DNA from: Komagataeibacter xylinus
GTDB lineage: Bacteria > Pseudomonadota > Alphaproteobacteria > Acetobacterales > Acetobacteraceae
Reading direction: 5' to 3'
DNA length: 64,000 nt
NCBI RefSeq assembly: GCF_009834365.1
Contig: NZ_CP041348.1
Coordinates: 3,075,001 to 3,139,000 of the forward strand
Shown piece after piece: positions 54,434-62,867 of this stretch; position 1 is the first letter of the stretch, and each line of letters opens with the position of its first letter. The position numbers and the translations under genes were made by a program. The notes under the pieces were generated by a model. It was not told where the DNA came from. It worked only from the letters and a program-made list of their open reading frames with translations, and did no database searches.

Positions 54434-54913
54434 GGCATGCCGGGAGGCCGCGGCATCAGGTTAAATACTAAAAAATATCGTATTATTTTAAAATATTCCG
54501 GTCAATATCGTATTTTATGATCCACTCCAGTGCGCGACCATATGAAGCAATGTGGCAGCAAAAGGCTGACACAAAATCATCCCATTGAAAAACCTCTGTT
54601 AATCTGTAAAAAAGCCTTCGCCCTATTGCACAAACCCGATTGTATGATGCGAAAACAGCCCGAAAAAAAATCCCTTAATCCGTGCACACAAAGGCCATGG
54701 CCCGTGCAGGGTGCCAGGCCTGTCCGCTCCTTCTGCATGGCGTTAATAAACATTATATATCGTATTTAATATTGACGCACGCTGCCTCTTGTCTCTTTAT
54801 GCCCTGCCTCTCCTGCACGCCATGCGGGCCATCAGGGGCGTTGTCAAAAAGACCGTCACGCCATAGTGGTGCTGCATCGTTGCTCTTCCCACGATGTACC
54901 GATCAGGAATGCC
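54434..54913. other. AT-rich gap upstream of metQ and the porin gene
   Basis: 480 bases serving two divergent genes. 54460-54520 and 54740-54770 are very AT-rich. I looked for a SAM-II or SAH riboswitch ahead of metQ and saw neither. One promoter candidate is listed separately. Confidence 0.5.
54772..54800 (+). promoter_or_regulatory. Candidate metQNI promoter
   Basis: TTGACG (54772-54777) and CTTTAT (54795-54800) with 17 bases between. About 110 bases before the metQ start. A reasonable sigma-70 match. Confidence 0.4.
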
Positions 54914-55735
54914 ATGAAACAGATTGCCCCCCTCACCCGCCGCACCCTGCTAAGCCTGACTGGCGGCCTCGCCTGCCTGCCCATGGCAACACGGGCAAAG
55001 GCGGCAGATGGCAAGCTGATCCGCGTTGGTATCATGGCGGGCGAGGACGAGGATCTGTGGCGCGTGATTACGGCCAATGCCGCGAAGGAAGGCCTCAATC
55101 TCGGCATCGTGACATTCTCCGATTACAACACGCCCAACGAGGCGCTGGCCGAGCATGAGATTGATGCCAACGCCTTCCAGCATGCTCCGTTCCTCGAGGC
55201 GCAGAAAGCAGCCCGTGGTTATGACATCGTGAGCGTATGCACCACTTATTTCTCCCCCATCGGGCTGTATTCAGCACGGTGGAAAGCCCTGGCCGATCTG
55301 CCGGACAAAGCAGTCATCGCCGTGCCGAACGACCCGAGCAATGAAGGCCGCGCCCTGCGCCTGCTTGAGGCGCTGGGGCTGATCAAACTTGATTCCGCAG
55401 CCGGGCTGCTGCCCACCCCGCTCGACGTGACCGACAACCCCCATCACTTCTCTTTTCGCGAACTTGATGCGGGCATTGTCGGCCGCACGCTGCCTGACGT
55501 GGCTGCCGCCGTAATCAATACCAACTGGGCGCTCAAGGCGGGCGTGGACATACAAAAGCAGCGGATCGGGGTGGAATCGCTGCAAAACAACCCCTACGTC
55601 AACTTCGTGGCCGTCAACGCCGCTGACGCGCATGCCCCGTGGGTCGAGGCACTGGTCCGCGCCGTGCACCAGCCCGCCACGCGTGAGGCGATTGCCTCCA
55701 TTTTCCACGGTGCGGTTGAACCGGCATGGACGTGA
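54914..55735 (+). CDS. metQ: Methionine ABC transporter substrate-binding protein
   Basis: 273 residues from the ATG at 54914, 4 bases after AGGAATG-type ribosome site. The NlpA/MetQ fold is seen in IRVGIMAGEDEDLWRVI, TFSDYNTPNEALAEHEIDANAFQHAPFL and NDPSNEGRALRLLE. The signal sequence has LTRRTLLSL, a twin-arginine-like motif, and the usual lipobox is poor (GGLAC), unlike the lipoprotein form common in enteric bacteria. It delivers methionine, possibly as sulfoxide, to MetNI. It overlaps metN by 10 bases. Confidence 0.93.
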   Translation: MKQIAPLTRRTLLSLTGGLACLPMATRAKAADGKLIRVGIMAGEDEDLWRVITANAAKEGLNLGIVTFSDYNTPNEALAEHEIDANAFQHAPFLEAQKAARGYDIVSVCTTYFSPIGLYSARWKALADLPDKAVIAVPNDPSNEGRALRLLEALGLIKLDSAAGLLPTPLDVTDNPHHFSFRELDAGIVGRTLPDVAAAVINTNWALKAGVDIQKQRIGVESLQNNPYVNFVAVNAADAHAPWVEALVRAVHQPATREAIASIFHGAVEPAWT

Positions 55736-56760
55736 ATGTTGTTGACGTGCGCCATGTGAGCCGCCGCTTTGGCGGGCATGTGGCGCTTGATGATGTTTCC
55801 TTCTCGGTCGCGCGGGGCGAGATTCTGGGCGTGATCGGGCGCTCGGGCGCGGGCAAGAGCTCGCTGCTGCGCTGCCTTGGCGCGCTCGACCGGCCTGATG
55901 CAGGGCAGATCCTGATCGAAGGCCAGGACATCACCACCCTGCCACAGGCGCAGCTTGTGCCGTTGCGGCGGCGCATCGGCTTCGTGTTCCAGCATTTCAA
56001 TCTGCTCAGTTCGCGCACGGTGGCGGGCAATATCAGCCTGGCGCTTGAAATCGCGGGCGTGCCGCGCGCACAGCGCGCGGAGCGTATTGCAGCCCTGCTG
56101 GAACTGGTGGGGCTGTCGGCGCATGGCGATAAATGGCCTGCCCAGCTTTCTGGCGGGCAGAAGCAGCGCGTGGGCATTGCACGCGCGCTGGCCAATGACC
56201 CCGCCCTGCTGCTGTGCGATGAAGCCACCTCCGCCCTCGACCCTGAAACCACTACCGCTATCCTCGACCTGCTGGCGGAAATCAACCGTGAACTGGGGCT
56301 GACCATCATCCTCATCACGCATGAGATGGATGTGATCCGCCGCATTGCCACCCATCTTGTGGTGCTGGACCAGGGCCGCATTGTTGAAAACGCGCCCACG
56401 CTGGCCATCATGGGGGCAGCCACGCAATCGACCGTGACCCAGGCCCTGCTGTCGGAAACGCAGCCACAGGTGCCCCCTGCCCTGCGTGCGCGGCTGGTGG
56501 CCGAGCCTGGGCCTGACGGGTGGGCGATCGTTCGCCTCAGGCTGGCGGGCGAAGCGGCATGGCAGCCCCTGCTGTCGCTGCTTGGACAGCAATACGGCGT
56601 GGAGGCCACCGTGCTGCAAGGGGGCACCACCGAGATTGCGGGCCAGCCCTTTGCCGACCAGATCATCTCGATAACCGGCTATTGCGCCGAGATCCATGAT
56701 TTCCTGACGCAGTTCGACCCCTCACTGAAGGTTCTTGGCCATGTCCCGGCTGATCATTGA
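55726..56760 (+). CDS. metN: Methionine ABC transporter ATP-binding protein
   Basis: 344 residues. Walker A GRSGAGKSSLLRC, Q loop FQHFNLL, signature LSGGQKQRVGIARAL, Walker B LLLCDEATSALDP and switch His ITHEMD are all intact. The C-terminal NIL domain (about 265-340) marks MetN and mediates methionine feedback inhibition. It drives methionine import with MetI and MetQ. The start lies inside the metQ stop region (10-base overlap), so translational coupling is likely. Confidence 0.96.
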   Translation: MDVNVVDVRHVSRRFGGHVALDDVSFSVARGEILGVIGRSGAGKSSLLRCLGALDRPDAGQILIEGQDITTLPQAQLVPLRRRIGFVFQHFNLLSSRTVAGNISLALEIAGVPRAQRAERIAALLELVGLSAHGDKWPAQLSGGQKQRVGIARALANDPALLLCDEATSALDPETTTAILDLLAEINRELGLTIILITHEMDVIRRIATHLVVLDQGRIVENAPTLAIMGAATQSTVTQALLSETQPQVPPALRARLVAEPGPDGWAIVRLRLAGEAAWQPLLSLLGQQYGVEATVLQGGTTEIAGQPFADQIISITGYCAEIHDFLTQFDPSLKVLGHVPADH

Positions 56761-57394
56761 CCTGATCGCACGCGCAACGTGGGAGACGACCATCATGGTC
56801 GCCTGCTCGGGGCTGATTGCGGTGCTCGGCGGCCTGCCGCTGGCCCTGCTCATGGTGGCGATGCGGCGCGGTGGCCTGATGCCCTGCCCGCCCGCCGCCC
56901 GCCTGCTGGGGCTGGTGGTGGACATTCTGCGTGCCATCCCGTTCATCATCCTGCTGGTCATCCTCATTCCCGTAACGCGGATGATCGTGGGCACCTCACT
57001 GGGCACGGCGGCGGCGATCGTGCCGCTCTCGCTGGCGGCCATTCCCTATTTTGCCCGCATTGCCGAGGTCTCGCTGCGCGCGGTGGACCCCAATCTGGTG
57101 GACGCCGTGCATGCCATGGGCGGCACGCGGTGGATGATCGTGCGCCATGTGCTCATACCCGAAGCTCTGCCCGGCCTTGTGGCAGGCCTCACGGTCACCC
57201 TCATCACCCTGACCGGGGCCTCGGCCATGGCTGGCGCCGTGGGCGCAGGTGGTCTGGGTGACCTGGCTATCCGCTACGGCTACCAGCGCTTCAATACACA
57301 GGTCATGTCGCTTGTGGTGGTGGTGCTGATCGTGTTCGTGGCCATTATCCAGGCGGCGGGCAATGCCCTGTCGAACCACCTGCGCCACGATTAA
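56741..57394 (+). CDS. metI: Methionine ABC transporter permease
   Basis: 217 residues, five membrane spans. PHAMGGTRWMIVRHVLIPEALPGLVAGL carries the EAA-type loop that contacts MetN, and TLITLTGASAMAGAVGAGGLGDLAIRYGYQR is the MetI signature. The ATG at 56741 overlaps metN by 20 bases; a TTG two codons earlier is less likely. The three genes form a compact metQNI operon with order Q-N-I instead of the enteric N-I-Q. Confidence 0.95.
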   Translation: MSRLIIDLIARATWETTIMVACSGLIAVLGGLPLALLMVAMRRGGLMPCPPAARLLGLVVDILRAIPFIILLVILIPVTRMIVGTSLGTAAAIVPLSLAAIPYFARIAEVSLRAVDPNLVDAVHAMGGTRWMIVRHVLIPEALPGLVAGLTVTLITLTGASAMAGAVGAGGLGDLAIRYGYQRFNTQVMSLVVVVLIVFVAIIQAAGNALSNHLRHD

Positions 57395-57451
57395 GAGGCT
57401 GCTTGAAAAGCCACCCCGGCGGAGCAGCCGTAGGGACCAGCCTCCCTGCCC

Positions 57452-58738
57452 TCAGTCCAGCCGGACCGAGGGGCGCACGAACACGTCAAGCCAGTCGACA
57501 AGGCACGAGATCGTGCCGCGCACCGGCCCATACAGTTCGAACTGGTGCTGACGGTAGAGCATGAGGTGCACCATCCGCGCCGACAGGCCATGCAGCCAGC
57601 CGCCACCGAACACCGTGCCACCGGGGAAGGTGCCCCAGCCATTGTAATCACCCAATGCCACGACCGCCCCCTTGTTATGGAAGGTAAAGGCAGGCATGGG
57701 CTGGCCACTCATCATCCAGCGGGGCAGATGGCGGGCCAGATGATGGGCCTGCTGGCGGGCAGCCTGCGCTGTGGGGGCCACGGGCTTTTCGGCAATGAAG
57801 GCGCAGTCACCCATGGCGAAGATGTTGTCATCATCGATCACCTGCAACGAGGGCCGCACTTCAAGCTGCCCTGAGCGCGACAGCTTGAGGCCACCGAATT
57901 TGCTGGTCACGTCCGGTGCCTTCACGCCCGCCGCCCACACCCGCAGCGTTGCAGGCACGCGCGAGCCGTCCTTGAGCAGGAAGCCGTTTTCATCAGCACC
58001 GCTGACCATCGCACCCGCGCGCACGCTTACGCCAATCGCCTCAAGCTGCTTGACCGCCGCAGCCGATACCGCCTCGGGGAAGGCTGGCAGGATGCGGGGG
58101 CCTGCCTCAAGCAGGGTAATGCGCAGCTTGGGTGGCTTCTGGCCAAAGCTGTAGAGCGAGGCGAGATCGAGCGCCTTGTGCAGCTCGGCGGCGAGTTGCG
58201 TGCCGGTGGCCCCACCGCCTACGATGGCGATATCGAGTTCGTTGTTATTGGCAAAGGAGCGCAGCAGTTCCATGCGGAAACGGTCGTTGAAGCCATTGGC
58301 ATCGACCAGGTTGTCAATGAACAGGCAGTGTTCGGCCACGCCGGGCGTGCCGAAATCATTGGCGCGGCTGCCGATTGACAGCACCACCGCGTCATAATCG
58401 AGCGTGCGGGCCTCAACCACCACCTCCCCGCTGAGCGGGTCCTTGATGGGGGCAAGCGAAATGGTCCTGGCTGCACGGTCGAGCGCCGTGATCTCACCGG
58501 GCCAGAACTCGAAATGATGCCGGCTGGCCTGTGACATGAAGCTGATGCGGTCATTCTCGTTGGCGGCGGTGCCGGCTGCAAAACAGTGCAGCATCGGCTT
58601 CCACACATGGGCGAAGCTCTTGTCCACCAGCGTGATTTCCGCACGGCCCGATTTGCCGACCGAATTGCCCAGCCGCGTGGCAAGCGCAAGGCCCGCAACA
58701 CCACCGCCTACAATAACGATCCGAAACTTTTGTGCCAT
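57452..58738 (-). CDS. ndh: Type II NADH:quinone oxidoreductase (NDH-2), copy 2
   Basis: 428 residues from the ATG at 58738 (MAQKFRIVIVGGG). It aligns without large gaps to copy 1 at 47200-48480; most positions are identical by eye, including both dinucleotide folds, PTAQAARQQAHH and the C-terminal DWLDVFVRPSVRLD. Main differences lie around residues 83-110 and 340-350. It should do the same NADH oxidation. It has a separate upstream region with a hairpin and a palindrome, so expression is probably controlled differently. Confidence 0.96.
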   Translation of the reverse strand: MAQKFRIVIVGGGVAGLALATRLGNSVGKSGRAEITLVDKSFAHVWKPMLHCFAAGTAANENDRISFMSQASRHHFEFWPGEITALDRAARTISLAPIKDPLSGEVVVEARTLDYDAVVLSIGSRANDFGTPGVAEHCLFIDNLVDANGFNDRFRMELLRSFANNNELDIAIVGGGATGTQLAAELHKALDLASLYSFGQKPPKLRITLLEAGPRILPAFPEAVSAAAVKQLEAIGVSVRAGAMVSGADENGFLLKDGSRVPATLRVWAAGVKAPDVTSKFGGLKLSRSGQLEVRPSLQVIDDDNIFAMGDCAFIAEKPVAPTAQAARQQAHHLARHLPRWMMSGQPMPAFTFHNKGAVVALGDYNGWGTFPGGTVFGGGWLHGLSARMVHLMLYRQHQFELYGPVRGTISCLVDWLDVFVRPSVRLD

Positions 58739-59075
58739 ATCGATAATGCTCCACACCCGCTCGCACGGCGTGGCGGTTTTCGCATGGAAAACACCGCCCC
58801 GCCACATTCACAACAAACCATGTTTGTGGCGAGTATAGGTGATCCCCCCCGTGCCTGAAACATGCGCAGGCCCGAATTATGGTACGATCGCGCAACACAG
58901 ACCCCTCTGCCCTGCCGCCTGACCGCGCCAGAGCGGGGAAAACGGGCCGATCACTTCCGCCTGATCAAAAGAACCCGATCAGCCTGGCTCAGGCGCCCTG
59001 AGCCCTGCAGGCCGGGCAACATATTGACACGGCCTGCGTTAACCCGCCTGATGCCAGCGACAAGCAGGAGACCCC
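58739..59075. promoter_or_regulatory. Divergent region between ndh copy 2 and the SDR gene
   Basis: Two structures stand out. ACAAAC-CAT-GTTTGT at 58813-58827 is a perfect inverted repeat, a candidate operator. In the minus-strand leader, GGCGGTTTTC (58772-58781) pairs with GAAAAC/CCGCC (58787-58798) with one unpaired base, a stem-loop about 35 bases before the ndh start. No gene is supported here. Confidence 0.4.
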
Positions 59076-59837
59076 ATGACAGCCACACCCACCGGACGCA
59101 TTGCAGGCAAGATTGCCATCATTACAGGTGCTGCAAGCGGCATTGGCCGCGCCACGGCGGAGCGTTTTGCCGCCGAAGGTGCCCAGCTTGCCCTGACCGA
59201 CCTCAACACCGATGCACTCGATGAACTGACCAGCCAGTTTGAAAAAAACGGCGTGGACGTGATCTCGGTGCCAGCCGACGTGACCAGCGAGGCCGACATT
59301 GCCCGCGTGGTGCATGAAACCATGAAGCATTTTGGCCGCATCGATATTCTCGTAGCCAATGCAGGGGTCATCCCCGAGGCCGATCTCGCCTCCGCCACGG
59401 CCGATCTGTGGGATCACACCATGGCGGTGGATGCACGCGGCATGTTCCTGTGCTGCAAACATGCCGCAGCCGAGATGGTCCATGCCGGACAGGGCGCGAT
59501 CGTGTGCCTGTCCTCCATCTCCGCCTTTGCCGGGCAGAAAGGTCAGGCCGTGTATGGACCGGCCAAGTTCGTGGCCTCGGGCATTACCAAGCACCTTGCC
59601 ATCGACCTTGCCGACAAGGGCGTGCGGGTCAATGCCGTGGCACCGGGCACCATCGACACGCCTGCAGTGGCGGGCATGGATGCCGAGGGCATTCGCAAGG
59701 TGGTCGAGATGCACCCTATGGGCCGCATGGGCAAGCCTGCGGAGATTGCCAGCGCCATCCTGTTCCTGGCCTCGGATGATGCATCCTTCATCACCGGCGC
59801 GGTGCTGCCGGTTGATGGCGGTTATCTGGCACAGTAA
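59076..59837 (+). CDS. SDR-family oxidoreductase
   Basis: 253 residues, ATG after AGGAGA. Classical short-chain dehydrogenase: TGAASGIGRAT (cofactor), NAGVIPE, CLSSISAF (Ser) and YGPAK (Tyr, Lys), PVDGG at the C-terminus. Asp after the second strand (LALTDLNTD) indicates NAD preference. Substrate could be a polyol, sugar or 3-oxoacyl compound. It converges on the DeoR-type gene across repeat copy E. Confidence 0.93.
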   Translation: MTATPTGRIAGKIAIITGAASGIGRATAERFAAEGAQLALTDLNTDALDELTSQFEKNGVDVISVPADVTSEADIARVVHETMKHFGRIDILVANAGVIPEADLASATADLWDHTMAVDARGMFLCCKHAAAEMVHAGQGAIVCLSSISAFAGQKGQAVYGPAKFVASGITKHLAIDLADKGVRVNAVAPGTIDTPAVAGMDAEGIRKVVEMHPMGRMGKPAEIASAILFLASDDASFITGAVLPVDGGYLAQ

Positions 59838-59840
59838 ATT

Positions 59841-59886
59841 AAAGCTTCAGAAAACGCCGCCTTAACAAAAGGCGGCACCTGAAAAT
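59841..59886. repeat. Dispersed palindromic repeat, copy E / bidirectional terminator
   Basis: AAAGCTTCAGAAAAC, then GCCGCCTT (59856-59863) pairing with AAGGCGGC (59869-59876). It lies between two converging genes and likely ends both transcripts. Confidence 0.6.
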
Positions 59887-59899
59887 TCCTGCCCAGACT

Positions 59900-60658
59900 T
59901 CAGGCGATGTGCAGTTCCACATCATGAGCGCGCAGCATGGCGCAGATCTGTTCGGAGGGCTGCCGGTCGGTAAAAAAGCCATGCACGTGGGAAAGATGCC
60001 CCAGCCGCCCCATGGGCCTGCGGCCGAATTTGGTCTGGTCGGCCAGCAGGTAGACACGCCTTGCATTGCGCATCATGGCCTGGGCCACGCTGATCTCATC
60101 GGCATCGAAATCGAGCAGCGTACCATCATCTTCTATGCCGCTGATGCCGATCACGGCAAAATCGGTGCGATACTGCTCGATGAAGGTGCTGGCGGTGGAG
60201 CCGGTAATGCCCCCATCGTAAAACCGCACCTGCCCCCCCGTCACGATCACCTGAAAATCGGTCTGGGCGGAAAGCGGGGTGGCCACATGCAGGTTGTTGG
60301 TAATGACCCGCAGCGCCTTGTGCCGCCGCAATGCCTTGGCAAAGGCCTCGGTCGTGGTGCCAATGCTGACAAAAAGCGATGAATTGTCAGGGATCTGGCG
60401 GGCTGCAAGGTTGCCAATGGCTTCCTTGGCCCGCCGGTTGAGCACCTGCCGCTCGGAATAGGCGATATTCTCGACCGACGAGGCCAGACCCGCCCCGCCA
60501 TGATGCCGCGCCACCAGCCCGCGACGGGCGAGCAGGTTGACATCACGGCGGATGGTCTGGACCGCAACATTCAGCCTCTGGGCCAGATCCTCGTTGGAGA
60601 CATAGCCCTGGGTACGCACCAGCGCGGTAATTTCCCGGTGACGTTCTTCTGCTGACAC
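59900..60658 (-). CDS. glpR: DeoR/GlpR-family repressor
   Basis: 252 residues, GTG start. N-terminal winged helix (about 3-58) with YVSNEDLAQRLNVAVQTIRRDVNLLARRGL, and a C-terminal sugar-phosphate sensor domain with LFVSIGTTTEAFAKAL, TGGQVRFYDGGITG and IGISGIEDDGTLLDFD. This is the GlpR type that binds glycerol-3-phosphate. It is last in a minus-strand run glpK-glpX-fba, 30 bases after fba, so it probably controls this cluster. I saw no operator by eye. Confidence 0.9.
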   Translation of the reverse strand: MSAEERHREITALVRTQGYVSNEDLAQRLNVAVQTIRRDVNLLARRGLVARHHGGAGLASSVENIAYSERQVLNRRAKEAIGNLAARQIPDNSSLFVSIGTTTEAFAKALRRHKALRVITNNLHVATPLSAQTDFQVIVTGGQVRFYDGGITGSTASTFIEQYRTDFAVIGISGIEDDGTLLDFDADEISVAQAMMRNARRVYLLADQTKFGRRPMGRLGHLSHVHGFFTDRQPSEQICAMLRAHDVELHIA

Positions 60659-60688
60659 GTTGCCTGATACTCCCCCTTCAATACGGCT

Positions 60689-61795
60689 TTATATTGCGCG
60701 CGCCACGCTGCGCCCCGTTGCCCCAAGATCGGCAAACGACTGCTCGAGCCGCGCCACGATGCCCTGTTCACCCACGCGCAGCCACTTGCGCGGATCATAC
60801 AGCTTCTTGGTCGGCTTGCCGGTGGAAGGCGCGATCTGGTGGCTGAAGGCCTCCGCATGCTCGTGCACGTAGCGGCCAACGCTGCTGGCAAAGGCGAACT
60901 GGATATCGGTGTCGATATTCATCTTGAACACGCCATAGGACACGGCCTCGGTAATCTTGGCCTGCTCCGAGCCAGACCCCCCATGGAACACCAGTGCCAG
61001 CGGCTTTTCGCCCAGATTGGTGGCCTTGGCCACCGCCGCCTGCGAGTTGCGCAGGATCTCGGGGCGCAGCTTGACGTTGCCCGGCGCATACACGCCATGC
61101 ACGTTGCCAAACGAGGCCGCGATGGTCACGAACCCGAGCGGGGAAAGTGCCTCATAAGCCTTCAGCACATCTTCGGGCTGGGTGTAGAGATGCGCGTTAT
61201 CGGCACCATCATCAAGGTCATGGCCAACACCGTCTTCCTCGCCGCCGGTAACCCCAAGCTCGATTTCAAGCCCGATGCCCAGCGGCGCCATGCGGCGCAG
61301 GAAGCGGGCGCATTCGGCAATATTGTCTTCCAGCGGTTCAGCCGAAAGGTCGATCATGTGCGAGGAGAACAGCGGGCGGCCGGTTTCCTTCACCGCCTCT
61401 TCGCTGGCATCGATCAGGCCTGAAATCCAGGGCAGCAGCTTGCGGTCGGCATGGTCGGTATGCAGGATCACGCACACGCCGTAAGCCGCGGCCACGGTAT
61501 GGACATGACGGGCCGCCGCCACAGCACCCAGCACACGGGCCTGATCGGCATCCTTCATGCCCTCGCCCGCATAGAACCGCGCGCCACCGTTGGAAAGCTG
61601 GATGATCACATCCGCCCGGTTGCGCGCCGCCGCCTCGAGCACCGCGTTGATGCTGTCGGTGCCCACCACGTTGACCGCTGGCAGGGCATAGCCCTCATCG
61701 CGGCAGGTCTCGACAAGGCGGCGGTAATCCGCACCCGTTACGACGCCGGGGCGCAGGCCCAGGCGGCTCGAAGCGGTGTGTGCTGTATTGGTCAT
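60689..61795 (-). CDS. fba: Class II fructose-bisphosphate aldolase
   Basis: 368 residues, ATG behind AGAGGA. Class IIA motifs: ALPAVNVVGTDSINAVLEAA, VILHTDHADRK (catalytic Asp and zinc His), LEIELGVTGGEEDGV, LVFHGGSGS and KMNIDTDIQFAF. It joins DHAP and glyceraldehyde-3-phosphate into fructose-1,6-bisphosphate. Between glpX and the DeoR gene on the same strand; with glpK and glpX it completes a route from glycerol to fructose-6-phosphate. Confidence 0.97.
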   Translation of the reverse strand: MTNTAHTASSRLGLRPGVVTGADYRRLVETCRDEGYALPAVNVVGTDSINAVLEAAARNRADVIIQLSNGGARFYAGEGMKDADQARVLGAVAAARHVHTVAAAYGVCVILHTDHADRKLLPWISGLIDASEEAVKETGRPLFSSHMIDLSAEPLEDNIAECARFLRRMAPLGIGLEIELGVTGGEEDGVGHDLDDGADNAHLYTQPEDVLKAYEALSPLGFVTIAASFGNVHGVYAPGNVKLRPEILRNSQAAVAKATNLGEKPLALVFHGGSGSEQAKITEAVSYGVFKMNIDTDIQFAFASSVGRYVHEHAEAFSHQIAPSTGKPTKKLYDPRKWLRVGEQGIVARLEQSFADLGATGRSVARAI

Positions 61796-61846
61796 GTCGT
61801 TCCTCTATTGCCTGTTCTTGTTGTTATGCAATCGATGAAATACTGC

Positions 61847-62833
61847 TCACCAGGTCTTGGTCTGGTAATCGTGGTGGCCTTCCACAAACCGGATGGTGCC
61901 GGATTTGGAGCGCATGACCAGCGAATGCGTGACCGTGCGGATGCCGCTACGGCGGATGCCGTGGAGCAACGCCCCGCCCGTCACCCCTGTTGCGGAGAAC
62001 AGCACGTCACCGCGCGCCATATCCTCGAGCGCCAGCTTGCGCGAGGGGTCGGCACCAGGGTTCATCTTGCGCGCGCGCGCCACCTGGCCGTCATCTTCAA
62101 ACATGAGGCGGCCCTGCATCTGCCCATGCACGCAGCGCACGGCGGCGGCGGCCAGCACGCCTTCGGGCGCGCCGCCGGAACCGACATAGAGATCGATCTC
62201 GCTATCATCGAGACAGGCGGCAATGGCGGCAGCCACGTCGCCATCGCTCAGCAGGGTTACACGCGCGCCCGCGGCACGGGCGCGGGCGATCAGCTCCTCA
62301 TGGCGCTCACGGTCGAGCGTGCAGAGCATGAGGTCGGACACCGCGCATTTCTTGGCCTGTGCCAGTGACTTGAGGTTGGCCTCGATGGTGCTGTCGAGAT
62401 CCACCACGCCCTCGGGCAGATAGGGGCCGACGACGATCTTGTCCATGTAGATGTCAGGCGCATGCAGGAAGTTGCCGCTTTCAGCCAGTGCGACCACCGT
62501 CAGGGCGTTGGGCAGGTTCTTGGCGCACAGGTTGGTGCCTTCCAGCGGGTCCACGGCAATATCCATGCCCGGGCCGCCCGAGCCGACCTTCTCGCCAATG
62601 AACAGCATCGGCGCTTCGTCCATCTCGCCTTCGCCAATCACCACGGTGCCATCGATGGCGACCGTATCGAACGCGCGCCGCATGGCCTCCACCGCCGCGC
62701 CATCGGCTTCGTTCTTGAGGCCACGACCGGTCCAGGCCGATGCGGCGACCGCAGCCGCCTCGGTTACGCGCACGAGTTCAAGGGCGAGATTGCGATCGGT
62801 AACCTGATAGGGATTATGCCGTGTGGTGGTCAT
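61847..62833 (-). CDS. glpX: Class II fructose-1,6-bisphosphatase
   Basis: 328 residues, ATG after AGGAAAAGAG. GlpX motifs: AVAASAWTGRGLKNEADGAAVEAMR, IGEGEMDEAPMLFIGEKVG, AVDPLEGTN (metal site) and VGSGGAPEGVLAAAA. It hydrolyses fructose-1,6-bisphosphate to fructose-6-phosphate, the gluconeogenic step. It lies 34 bases after glpK and 51 before fba, so the three are one operon. Confidence 0.97.
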   Translation of the reverse strand: MTTTRHNPYQVTDRNLALELVRVTEAAAVAASAWTGRGLKNEADGAAVEAMRRAFDTVAIDGTVVIGEGEMDEAPMLFIGEKVGSGGPGMDIAVDPLEGTNLCAKNLPNALTVVALAESGNFLHAPDIYMDKIVVGPYLPEGVVDLDSTIEANLKSLAQAKKCAVSDLMLCTLDRERHEELIARARAAGARVTLLSDGDVAAAIAACLDDSEIDLYVGSGGAPEGVLAAAAVRCVHGQMQGRLMFEDDGQVARARKMNPGADPSRKLALEDMARGDVLFSATGVTGGALLHGIRRSGIRTVTHSLVMRSKSGTIRFVEGHHDYQTKTW

Positions 62834-62867
62834 GAAACACTCTTTTCCTGTTGGTCAATAGTCTTGA

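Noticed and set aside
54434-54913. SAM or SAH riboswitch ahead of metQ
   Set aside because: I looked for the conserved SAM-II-like core and found no match.
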